From assembly GCA_003049485.1 (NCBI GenBank), contig PYST01000291.1:1-51442 (forward strand): 51,442 nt of DNA. The letters run 5' to 3'. Below are positions 13,662-24,536 of this stretch, piece by piece; position 1 is the first letter of the stretch, and each line of letters starts with the position of its first letter. The notes under the pieces are model-generated. The model saw only the letters and a program-made list of their open reading frames with translations. It was not told the origin of the DNA and ran no database searches. Made by a program: the position numbers and the translations under genes. The stretch is from Ophioceras dolichostomum. Its lineage: Eukaryota; Ascomycota; Sordariomycetes; Magnaporthales; Ophioceraceae.

Positions 13662-16600
13662 TCAGTGCCCATTATGATGCAACCCACCACCCAACCCCCC
13701 CGCTCCCCCCGTCGTGCCAAACATGTTCGCGAACCCGTCCAGGCTCCCGATCCCGCCGCCCAGATCGTGCCCGATCTCGGGCGGCTCCATGTTGAACGGC
13801 ATGAACCACGCCGAGCTCGGCGTCTCGTGGTGGTGGTGATGGTGCCCGCCCCCGCCCCCGAATGCCGCGTGCAGGGGGTCTGCGGCTGCTGCTGNNNNNN
13901 NNNNNNNNNNNNNNNNNNNNNNNNNNNNNNNNNNNNNNNNNNNNNNNNNNNNNNNNNNNNNNNNNNNNNNNNNNNNNNNNNNNNNNNNNNNNNNNNNNNN
14001 NNNNNNNNNNNNNNNNGGCGGCGGCGGACTGGCTGCCCTGTCGACCCCGTCCGCCACCACCTCCAGTACCCCCGCCCCCACCGTCACGCGAATTACCGCC
14101 GCCCGCAGACGTAGGCGGTGGCACGTCCCACATGCCGTCCAGCACACCCGCGCCAGCGCCCAAGCCGGTGTGGTGATCGAGTCCGTAAGACGCGCCAAAC
14201 ACGAGCTGGCGGTCCAGCTGCGGCAGGATGCCGCCGGCGGCCTGGTGCGCGAGCGAGAGGGACAAGAGCTCGGGGGAGTAGAACGGCGCCGCGGCTGCTG
14301 CGGCTGCAGCGGAGTGGTGGTGGTGGTGGTGCGGGTGCGAGAAGGGGCCGAGCGCGACGGGGCTGATGGGCGAGAGGGCGTGGTACGACGTCGAGTTCTG
14401 CGAGTGCGGCGGGATCGTGAGCGGGCTGAAGCTCGTGGGGCCGCTGGTCTGGCCGCCTAGCTGGGACGAGAACTGCCTCCCGCCGCCGCCGGAGCCGTGC
14501 TGGGCCGAGCGCGCGTGCTGCTGCTGCTGCTGCTGCTGTTGCGTGAGGCGGCCACCGCCACCGCCGGCTTCGGAGCCGGGCGCATTGCTGTTGAGGTCGG
14601 TCATCAGGGGTTCGAGCTGCGAGTCGGCCCGCGATGAGGCCACGCTGCCGGCGCCACCGCCGCCGCCTTTCTTGGCGATCGACTTGCGTTTCATAGCCTG
14701 TGGCCGAGCGTTGTTCGCACCGCTGCCGCTCGCAGGTCCATTGCCAACGCCAACACCACCACCACCTCCTCCTCCTCCTCCGGCCCCTCCACCTCCCCCA
14801 CCAGCACCACCCTCAGCGCTCTGCGGCGACAGCCGCGTAATGAACTCCTCCACTGTATGCAACTCCGGCTTCTGCTCCAGCACCGCATCGTCGCCCTTCT
14901 CCTTCTTCTTGTATGCGGCCGGGTCCAAAAAGTCCGACTGCGACACGCCGTGCGGGTACCTGTCGAACCAGTCCCCGTACTGGAAGATGGGCGAGGCGGC
15001 GGCGACGTTCTCCGCGCTGGCGGGCGGGTTCCCCTGCCGGGCGGCGTCGGCGCAGGTGCGGTACTGCTCGCGCAGGTTCTCGGTCATGAAGTGGAACATG
15101 CCCCAGTACCGCTTCATGCGGGACAGGAACTTGACGTTCGTGGCCAGGTTGCGCTTGGACGCCGCCTCCATGGCCGGGTTCCCGGAGAAGATGCCGAACA
15201 CGTGCACCGTGCTCGAGAGGAACGCGCAGTATCCCACGAAGGGCGCGGCCACGAGGTGCGACTCGGCGTCCTTGAGCAGGTCCGAGATGCGGTTCGCGGC
15301 CGCGAAGGCGCGGGCGCCGGCCTTGGTGATGAAGGACTTGGGGGCCTCGCCGTTGCTTTGCTGCTGCTGCTGCTGTGGGCTCGACTGGCCGCCGGCTTGA
15401 CCTTGCTGCTGCTGCTGAGATTGCGGTTGCGAGAGGCCGCCGGGGGAGGAAACGGCAAAGCGGCTCATGAAGAGGATGTTCTGCTGGATCGAGATGTGGA
15501 GGAACAGGAACTGGTTGGCCATCCCCTCGGTGTCGTGCAGCTTCAGGTTCTCGGCCGAGTAACGGAGCGATTCCGGCAGATCGTTGGGCAGGTCTTCGGC
15601 CTGCTTGATGAGGCGAGCATACTCGGCTTCCGGGCTCCACATCGGATACGGGTCCAGCTCCTTGCCCCCCTGGTTGAGGTAGTTGATGATACGGCCCCAT
15701 ACGGCGATGGAGCGGATCATGTAGGCGGCCACGCCCATGTTGTCCTGCGAGTCGGCAAGCTGGCCGTCGTCCGCCGATACGGGATGCATCACCTCGCCCT
15801 GCAGGGTCTCGGTCGGCCCCGGCATGTCCAGCTGGAAGTACTTCTCCTTCACGGGGAGCGGTATCTTAAGCGTCTCCTCCTTCACGAAAGTAGGCCGGTC
15901 TGTGCCGGACGAATTGAAGCGGTCCATCAGGAAGCATGCCCACATGGTCCTCCGGCGGATCTCGCGGTCGAGGAAGCTGAGTTGCGCCGGCCGACCCGCG
16001 AGACGCTGCGGGTCGTACTCGAGGTCCTTGTGCAGCTGCAGGGCAAAGGCCATGCGGATGGCCTGGCCTCCCAACGCCCAGCTTCGGCCGCCGTGGCAGG
16101 TGCCGAACTCGTGCAGGCCCAGGATCAGGAGGCAGGTGAGGATGGTGATGTTGGGCCACTCGTACCGCCTCTGCACGATGTCGCGCGCGTGCGACGCCCA
16201 CTCTTCGCCCCGGAGGAAGTTGGGGCTCGTGTTGAGTTTGGGATGCGGCGAAAACCGCGCCGAGACGGCACAAACGGAGAGGATCAGCACTGGCGGCAAC
16301 GAGCCAGCACTGAAAGACAGGATGCGCATTTAGCAAAATACACGATCTGGGATGCACACCTGGGATGCACACAGGGAAGAGCAGAATAGAATTATTCAGA
16401 TGAAAAGAAAAGAAACCAACCTTAATTTCCTCATATAACTCGGCTTGTGAAGAATATGATATGCCTGGCCATAGATGTTCTCAAAGAACACTTCAGCCAG
16501 GTGCTCCTGGATGTCCTTGGGAGGAAGCGCCTCAGCGCCCTCCCTTAGCAGCTTGTTTTCCTCCGCCTCGTGCGCCAGCAGCGTGGCCGGCCTGTTCGAG

Positions 16601-17691
16601 CTGTCCATCTTCGCCTTCGATGGTGCCCTCGCCCAGTGGTCCAGCTCCGGACCGAACGCCTCGTCGGCCCCTCGCTTCTTCGCCGCCGCCACCGCCGCCG
16701 CGGCAGCAGAAGCAGCAGCGGCGGCAGCCGCAGCTCCTCCTCCACCTAAGGCGTTATTGTTGCTTCCGGGGATGGCGGGCTTCACGACGGCGCGGGTGAC
16801 GGCAGCCACGGCCGATTCTTGGTGCTCGGCCTTGGGCACGACCTTGATGATGCGCTCCTCCATCCGCTTCAGTCGCTTGTCCAGCATGGCCATGTAATCG
16901 GTGCGGGGCGCGGCCTTGCGGGCCGTCACCTTGTACACGCAGGGTATGCGCGACCGCAGGCAGTGCTTGCAGGCCGGCTTCTCGCCCGAGCAGCGGATCT
17001 TCTTCCTGCGGCAGGCGATGCACGCGAGGGGCAGCCGCTTGCGCTCCTTGCCGGCTTTGGTCTTGAGCTCGCTCCACGCGGGCACCGCCGCGTCGGACTT
17101 GTCCTCCAGCTTCACCTTGCCGCCGGGACCACCGGCACCGTTGGATATCAGCCCAAACTCGTCCGATACCGGGTCTTCCAGAAGCAGACCGTTCCCGGAG
17201 CCGTTGGCGTTGCCATGGCCACCCTGGCCGACGCTGTCCTGGCTCGGGCTGACGCCGATATCATCGTCATCGATGTCCTCGTCCGACGAGACGACAGGGC
17301 TGCTGGCGCGCCGCCGCTGGCGCTGCGGTTGCCGCTGGCGCGCCTGGCTGGTGCCGCCGCCGCCGTAGTTCGATATCTGGGCCGTGATCGAGGCGGCCGA
17401 CCCTTGGCGATCCCGCATCGATGCGACTGGTGGCGGCCTGGGAGGAGGGCTGGCGAAGAGGTCGACGCCGGCCGGGTCGTCGGTCAAGGCCACGATGGTG
17501 GACTCGTCGTTCATGTGCTGGTACGGGAACTGGAAGTCGCCAAAGTGTGACGAATCCATGAGGCTGTGCGACGGCGCATCACCGTTGATGCCCTCGGCAG
17601 ACGCATCGAGAGTGTATCCGTGCTGCGCAAGATCGGTGCTGTCCGGGTCGAGGTCGAGCTCCTGGTCGAGTTGCGGCTGGCTCGCCGACAT
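13662..17691 (-). CDS. Zn2Cys6 transcription factor with fungal_trans domain, interrupted by assembly gap
   Basis: Exon 1 runs 17691-16421 and exon 2 from 16309. The 111-bp intron joins MRKL to SAGSLPPV. A Zn2Cys6 cluster lies at residues 224-251 (Cys 224, 227, 234, 241, 244, 251; ACIACRRKKIRC...CKHC...CVY), followed by the linker KAAPRTDYMAMLDKRLKRMEERI. From about residue 395 there is a fungal-specific regulatory domain (LAEVFFENIYGQAYHILHKPSY, then LHEFGTCHGGRSWALGGQAIRMAFALQLHKD). PolyQ, polyA and Gly tracts follow. The 122 Ns at 13895-14016 break the frame: the real C-terminus (ADPLHAAFGG...HHNGH, stop at 13664-13662) lies in another frame than the sequence before the gap, so the gap length is wrong. 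Expected size is about 1,265 aa plus the missing residues. I chose MSASQPQLDQ as the start; the frame is open upstream to an ATG at 17925. The regulated pathway is unknown. Confidence 0.88.
13895..14016. other. Assembly gap (122 N) inside the transcription factor CDS
   Basis: The gap is flanked by CTG repeats on the left (GCTGCTGCTG) and GGC repeats on the right (GGCGGCGGCGG), so it lies in a trinucleotide-rich low-complexity region coding for Gln/Ala. That is a common site of assembly collapse. Confidence 0.99.
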
Positions 17692-18390
17692 GGTGACAGG
17701 AACAGGAGAGGTAGTCCAGAATTCTGGGACGGGCTTCTCTTTTTCTAAGTAGTATGAGAATAGGCGGGCGACAGCCCAGGGCAGGGCAGGGGAGGGGGGC
17801 AAACTACCACCAGGCAAACTCAATCGCGGCCGGTGATAGCTAGCTGCTGGCGCCGTCGCCAGGCTTGCATGTGGGCGATAGCGCGGGCAGGCGGCGGAGG
17901 GCGAGCAAGACACAGGCACAGGCACTGATTACGACGGTAGCGCTGCGCTGCTCTCTAACGGCCTGCGCCGAGGCTTCAGTTCGCTGTTCCGCTCTTTTTC
18001 GCTCCCTCCGTGATTCTGACCCTCTGGAGGTGTGTACGTGAGGTGGTAGGAGGTAAATGGGATGTAGGTGGTAGTGGTATGCGCGTGAAGAGCGTCTCCA
18101 CCAGAACCAGCGCCAGCACCAGCAGCGAGGCAGGCCAGGGCAAGGCAGGCCAGGTCAGTGCAGGGTAAGCAGGTAGAGGTAGGTAGGTATGTATGTACGA
18201 GGTTCCTAATATTACGGGACTAGCAACAAGGGACGAGGAGAACGCGGGGCGAACCAAGCACAGTTCATGGTCTGGCCGTCCTTTTGCGCATCGGGCGCCT
18301 CACGTGCCGCGACTTCTGCGTCCAAGCTAGATTGTGGATTCCGGGGGGTTGAAATATGTTGAGAGGAGAGGGATTAGTATGGAGGCGCTG

Positions 18391-18425
18391 GCAGGCACTC
18401 GCAGGCACTCGCAGGCACTCGCAGG
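18391..18425. repeat. 10-bp tandem repeat, unit GCAGGCACTC
   Basis: Three perfect copies followed by GCAGG. It lies about 0.7 kb upstream of the transcription factor start. Confidence 0.95.
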
Positions 18426-19973
18426 TAGGCCCGAGTCGGAGGCAGGAAGCCCAAGGACCCAAGAACCCGAGAGGACCCAACCCAAGGCTCCAGGGAGGGG
18501 CGTGTGTGGTGGAGAGTGCAAGCGCGGGGACGTTGTGGTGGCGGAGGATTCAAGGGTCGTCGATCAAGAGGCGTGATTTTTCTTTTCTCTTCTCTTTGCT
18601 TCTTGTTTTTGTTTCTTTTCTTTCTCTTCGTTGCCCCCTTGCCTCGAAATTACAACAGACTTTTTTTTGCCGTTTGCAAACTTTCGTTCTTGTCTCTCTA
18701 TCTCGCAAAGGAGGGCTGGAGAGGAGGGGGGGTGGCGGCACACGCTTGCTTCTGCTGGTGCTGCTGATTCTGCTGGCGCTGGCAGGGACTCGGACCCGAC
18801 AAGACCAAGACTAACATATCTCCCCTATTATGTTGTATGGAAAGCAATGTACTGGCTGCACCATCCAGAGCAGAAAGAGCGTTGTCGGCGGCGAGTCCAA
18901 ATTATTGTGGGGTAAGAAACACGCTTTCCGAGGTGGGAAGGGTGTGGTGTCCAATGGGCGTGGGGATGGTATGCTCCATCTTGTCTTGGGTCTTGGGGGT
19001 ATGCTTGGACATGCTGGGGGGGTGGTGATGAGGGTGATGGAAGGACTGGAGCGAAGAGAACAAGGGGGGTCCGATACCACCCCTCTGGTGATCAATATGT
19101 GCGCTTCCTGCCATTATCCTCGCTCTCAGTCCCTTATCCCTAATCCCTAATCCCCAGCATACCAACCAGCCTCGAGCCAGCCAACCAGACCGTGTACTTC
19201 ACATACAGGAGTAGGACAACCGTTGAACGGTGTGCGCAAGTGCCCCGTGAGACCGGTGGGCGACCTGCCTTGCTTTGTCCTCTGTTTGGTGCTTCGTGCT
19301 TGGTGACCACCACTACAGAGTTTGACAACAGCTGTGCATATGTTGTGGCTGCCTCCCTGCTTGTACTTGCTTGTCCTGGCTGAGCCCTGCTTGGGGATCT
19401 AACCGTTGTTGAGTGAGACTGAGAGTGAGAGCCCGACTGCGACTGACGCGGAAATAGAAAGGGGAGAGAAAGACATGTCGAGAAAGACATGTCGCCATCG
19501 CGCCGACCCGACGTTGTCCCGAACTCCCGACGATTTCCATCAGGTCGCGACGGTGATACTGTTGGCTTTGCGGGCTTACTATTTGCGGCAAGCTCAGGCG
19601 GGCATGAGTAGGATGGGGATGGATACCCTCGGGCATTTCGTCCAGTGGTACGGAAGTAGTAGCACTCGCAGACCTCTCAGCTTTGAGAGCGACGGGTCAA
19701 CGGCTCAGAAGCTCAGGCCTCAAAGCCTGACAACCTGGAAAACCGTGGTACAGCAGAACAGAAGTCCCCAGTATCAGGGAGTCAGGAGGGAGGCACGACA
19801 GCGCATCCTTCATGCAATGCGGGAGCTTTCTGACATGCATTCGTAAAATACCTCTCAAAGAGCAAGCCCCTTAGACGTCAGGTGGCGTCCTGTTCTTTCC
19901 TGTTGGTGTGGACGCTCTCCAATCGAATGCCAGAGCTGGGAGTGCCAATGCTGGGATTATTTCCAGCAGCACT

Positions 19974-20014
19974 CAGTGCCAGCCAGTGCCAGCCAGTGCC
20001 AGCCAGTGCCAGTG
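19974..20014. repeat. 10-bp tandem repeat, unit AGCCAGTGCC
   Basis: Three perfect copies with partial copies on both sides (CAGTGCC before, AGTGC after). Confidence 0.95.
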
Positions 20015-20408
20015 CACTCCGTAGGTGCATGGTTCTTCTAGTCGCTTGGTTGACGCAACAGAGAGCACAAACGACGAGGAGTGTGCGCAGTCTTGGTGCT
20101 ACTACTCAAACTCAACTCCCCTCAGCACTCAACATGTCCTCCGCCTATATGTTGCGGCGGGGCCGTCGGCGTCTTCGGAGCCCTGAAAAATGCCCCCAAA
20201 AAGGAACACCCGGAAAAGTGAGGCGGGAGGCGGGGAGGCGGGAGGATGAAGGATTTAATCCAAAAGGAGGGGGAGGGGATGATTCTGAATTCCTGACAAA
20301 GACCGCTCTAAAAGGACCTCCCTGGCTGGGGTTACGTGGTACAGCTGGTCTGGCCATTCAGCTCTCACTGTTTCCTAAGCATGTCGTTGGCCCTTTCCTA
20401 TTTCCCCC

Positions 20409-20540
20409 TTGCTCAAATGGCAAATTCCGACTGAGCCCGGGCGAGAAGTTGAAAAGATGAAGAACTTTGGGAGGGGAAGCTGCAAGGGATACGCGCCCCA
20501 CAAAGACGCCATCGCCACCTTCCTCTCTCCATTTGAGCAA
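20409..20540. repeat. Nested inverted repeat, possible hairpin
   Basis: Perfect 12-bp arms TTGCTCAAATGG (20409-20420) and CCATTTGAGCAA (20529-20540) enclose a 108-bp loop. Inside it, CTTTGGGAGGGG and CCCCACAAAG (about 20465-20503) can also pair as CTTTG/CAAAG plus GGGG/CCCC with a small bulge. No gene is seen here. Confidence 0.75.
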
Positions 20541-23500
20541 CTCACAGAGTCCTACAGTTAGCAGAGATGCGATCGCGAAACCACAGATCCTTCTGCAGAG
20601 TGATAGATGTAAAACATCAGAGTTTTGGTCTATTGTTAGATTCGGCGAGGCACCCACTCGTCGTCTTCACCTAAGGTACGGATGGGGTCAGGATGAGAAG
20701 TTCAGACACGGCGGTGCGGAAGCGGGAGCAGTGGGTACCTAGGTAGGCAAAGTTCAGGCCTGGCTCGTGAATCAGCCCGAAGGAAGACAATCTTTACGGG
20801 CATGCGTACCTGTTGCCTTGGGTGCCTCACCAGAGCTCTCGGTCTGGCTTCCTTACTACGCTCGTGCGGAAGCATTGAGGGCTGAAATTCAAGCAGGAAA
20901 TCCTGCCACCTCCTGTGTTCCCTCCTGTTCGGACCGGACCAGATTCTAAGAGAGACAGAGTCGTTAAACAACTGTCAAGCTGAGAGGGGCGAGGGAGGAG
21001 CAGCTGGCCCGAACCGAGATCAACGAACAATCTGCATGACACCTGCGATTGTCTGTCGTGCCTCCAGAGTTACACAACGGCGCCGTGCCAAGCTGTGCGA
21101 CATGGAGACGCAAGTCATCATCGAACCCCTCCTCGTCCTCCCTTGTTCAGTGCTTGCTCGTTGAGTTTGATATTCTCCTCAACGGAGGGAGGCATGAGAG
21201 AACGCATCACCAAGTCGCCCCAAGCGCATCTTGCATAGGTACCCCAGGTATTCTCCTCCTCCTGCTCCATCTTCTCCATCCTCGTGCTGCTCTTTTTCTG
21301 GGGTCAACTCTTCTTTTCTCCGTTTCTTGTGTGGCTGCACTGCGATGCTACAGGTGGTGAGACTCGATTCGTTCCCTACTGCCTTGATGTGGCTTCTGGG
21401 GAAGGTGGGGAAGCGCTAGTCCACTACAGTCATAGTGGCGGGGTACTGGCAGGGAAGGACGCAGGGATGCGTGAGGGCTACGCCTCTCGGGGATTTTCCC
21501 TTTCTTTTCCGACCGACAATCACCATTGATGATGGCTGACTGAACCCTTGAACAGTTCGAGGCTTCAAGGCTGATGATGCCTATCAACCTTGGGCAAAAT
21601 GATTGATCTACTCCGTCGTTTTTCTGAACCGATGATATCTGACGGCGGCGAGTCCCAACCACCACCAAGACAGAAGATCTGGGTTGCATTGCGCATGGCT
21701 CACTCGGCCAATGGTTTGGGCTTTCGTTTCCGTGCGATCCTTGAGCGTCCATCGGGACTACGTTGCTGCTGCTCTATTTCTGCACATTGTTATGGCCCCC
21801 ATCTGCCATCCCAAAAATCTAGATTTCAATCTCGGAAACGCCATACGGGATGCGAAACATCACGTCCCCCAATCGGTCTCGAAATGCCGTAACACGACAT
21901 CCGGACGGTTTGGGTAGCTTTCAAGACGAGACAGGAACACTCGCGCCCTCGCAAGCACTCGACGTACCTTGTCCAACGTTGGCCAGTCGACCATGGACAG
22001 GCAGTGTGGCGATATAACAAGCACCAGAGAACTGTTTCGATCCGTTAGGACCATCAGCGTGGGTATCGCCATCGCCAACAAGGCTCATCGCCATCTTTCG
22101 TCCTTGGTTCCTTCAGTTTCTGTCACGAAGAGGTCCAAAGCCTAGGTATCGGTTTCGGTTCCGCACTTCTTGGTCGGGGACGGTCTATGTTCCATCCATC
22201 CAATGCAAACCTTCCATGCCACATGAGATTCTGGTCGTGCTCTTGTTTTCTAGATTCACACCACAATGCACTACACCGCACCACACTACACTACGCTAAA
22301 ACTGCTGGCAGCACTGGCGTTTACGAGACAGGACCCCGGCCATAAATCTCAGAGATAGTCGCTGCAGAGCCGCCCATGCCTTCCCTACGAAACTGACGCC
22401 TTGGCCGCTAATGCGGCGTCCGCGCTGGCCGTCGCGGCTGACACCTGTCAAGTCGAGATCGCTTGCGCGGGAACTCCCAGGCGGGCAGCCGGGGAAGTCG
22501 GACTCCAGGCCGTCCGATCACTGGCAGTTTCATGTTTCAGAACGGTTCCGCTTGTGGTTTGTGACCCAAGCTAGACTGAACCTTCTTTTCGCCTCACAGC
22601 GGCCCAGTGAGGCCGGCAAGGCCTTGCTTGCCGTTTATCACAATCCGATCTTTCCTACTGCTACGTGCAACTCGCGCGACTGAGGTACCTAGGTGGTAGG
22701 TATGCACTAGGCTGCCCCCTGAGTCTATGCGCTAGAACTCGATATTTGCACGACACACGGTTCTGACGCGTCCTACTTGTTGATATGCGAAGTGGCTGGA
22801 AGCTATCTGCTTGTCAGTAGGTAGTGTCTGATTCGTATATGGATAGTATCCGGATGATAGTATGACAGGCTGAAGTCGCCGACCAGCTGACACGCTCCTA
22901 TCACCTTCCCCAGCCAGCGCCATCCACTTTCCCCTCTTCATTCTACAATCCGCGGTCCTTCCCTCAAGCTAGCATCAGAGCCGGTTTCTGAATGAAAACC
23001 AAGGCGAACTTCATGGTAGTCGGTCGAAAAGCTCGAAGGCCAGAACCCCGGAAGCCAATGGCGAGGGGCTCATATTTGGCCGTCCTCCTTTTCTGCCACC
23101 GTCCCAAGCCACGGGCCATTTACCATATACAGTGCATATGTGGTTCATCAAACAGATCGCGCTGTATCTCGGAGGATTTTCTGCGAATCTCATCTGTCTC
23201 CTCCTTTCTTTCCTCCGCCCCTCCCTTCTACTCCTTCCCCCTCCTGCCCTCACATACACCATCCACCCCCTCCACCCCCTGACCCGCCGTTCTGCTTGTT
23301 TATCGAGATGGAACCTGGGAATGAGCCGCTCCATGCGTCAACTTCCGCGCATAGGCACCCAAGAGTGCATCCGCCTCACAGCCAGTGAAATCCCATCGTT
23401 GGCAGTCTTGCCTTGCCTCATCTTTCCTCATTGAGCCGGCGTCAGACTTACTTACAGGTGGGCGGAGAGAAAGCACCCTTGAGGGCTAGACCCAACTCAT

Positions 23501-24503
23501 GTTGACCTGTCCGTCCGTCTAATATGTCCATGATTGTCCTCTCATTCAAGTTGCAAGACTCATAATTGTGTCAATCACTCTCTTTCGCACCCTCTTTCTT
23601 TTCATTCGTTCCTGTTCCCTGTCCCCCGCACTGATACTTTCGCAGCCCCTGGATTCATGGTATGCGTATTGATTGATATTATTGGAGTACCCCAAAGTCT
23701 TCGGATTGGGCACAGTAGCTTCACTGGCTCCGGGGAGGACACAAAGGAATGTGTTGTGATGGCCCATCCCACACTAAACAGCCGGTCATCCAACTCACAA
23801 GTGTTGACAAGTGTCGCGTCGTGGTGCGGAGGACAGAAACTGTCCCGGCCGGCCTTGTTCGCCCGCTCGCTTGCGGCGTGTGGCATCTAGGCGTATTTGG
23901 CCGCCAATGACGCCGAAAACCTGGTCCTCGTTCCATGGTGGAATGGTCCAGGCGAGCTGCCGGCCGCTCGTTGATCGACCTTCCTGGTGTCAACCGAGCA
24001 GAGGCCCAAGAAGAGGCCCAGCGTCACAGCGTCAATCCAGTTATCGGCTCAGTCCAGCCGAGATGCATGCCACAGCTGCATGCCATACCTCGCGTCGCCG
24101 TCCATGGGGATACGCCACAAAACGATCCGCGAACGAGAGCGAACGGACGTCTAGCCAGAGGCAGCCAGAGGAGCGGCTACAACCCTTGCTCCCGCGATCT
24201 CCGGGAGGGGAGGTCAAGCCTGTGTTGGTGCTCGAAAGAGTTCCCGGACTGGCGTTCAAAGGACGATCTTACACAAACACTCGGCCGCCCAAGCGGGAAT
24301 CCAATGGCCGCAGCGATGAACAGCCCTCAGAGAGAGAGTCGCAGTAACGGGGAGGGCGATCACTGAGGACACGGAGAACATGCAGTGCAGATGGCGTTAT
24401 GGCCTCCCCCGTGGCCAATCCCCTGCCTGATCATTCTGCATCTTTCTGACCGACTTCGCGATCCAGTCATGCACCTTGGCTTTGTAGAGACGAACATCTA
24501 TCT

Positions 24504-24536
24504 CATCGCATACTGCATCGCATACTGCATCGCATG
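24504..24536. repeat. 12-bp tandem repeat, unit CATCGCATACTG
   Basis: Two perfect copies and a partial third that decays into CATCGCATGC. Confidence 0.9.

Noticed and set aside
17692..17925. Longer N-terminus for the Zn2Cys6 factor from the ATG at 17925
   Set aside because: The extra 78 residues are Pro/Ala/Ser-rich without motif, and MSASQPQLDQ at 17691 begins the acidic domain typical of such a start. It cannot be fully excluded without transcript data.
19131..19155. CCCTAA-like telomeric repeat
   Set aside because: Only two to three copies with a 7-bp period (TCCCTAA); telomere repeats have a 6-bp period, so it is more likely simple sequence.
23811..24347. 178-residue plus-strand open frame
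   Set aside because: Arg/Ser/Pro-rich translation without domain, with competing frames on both strands; non-coding is more likely.
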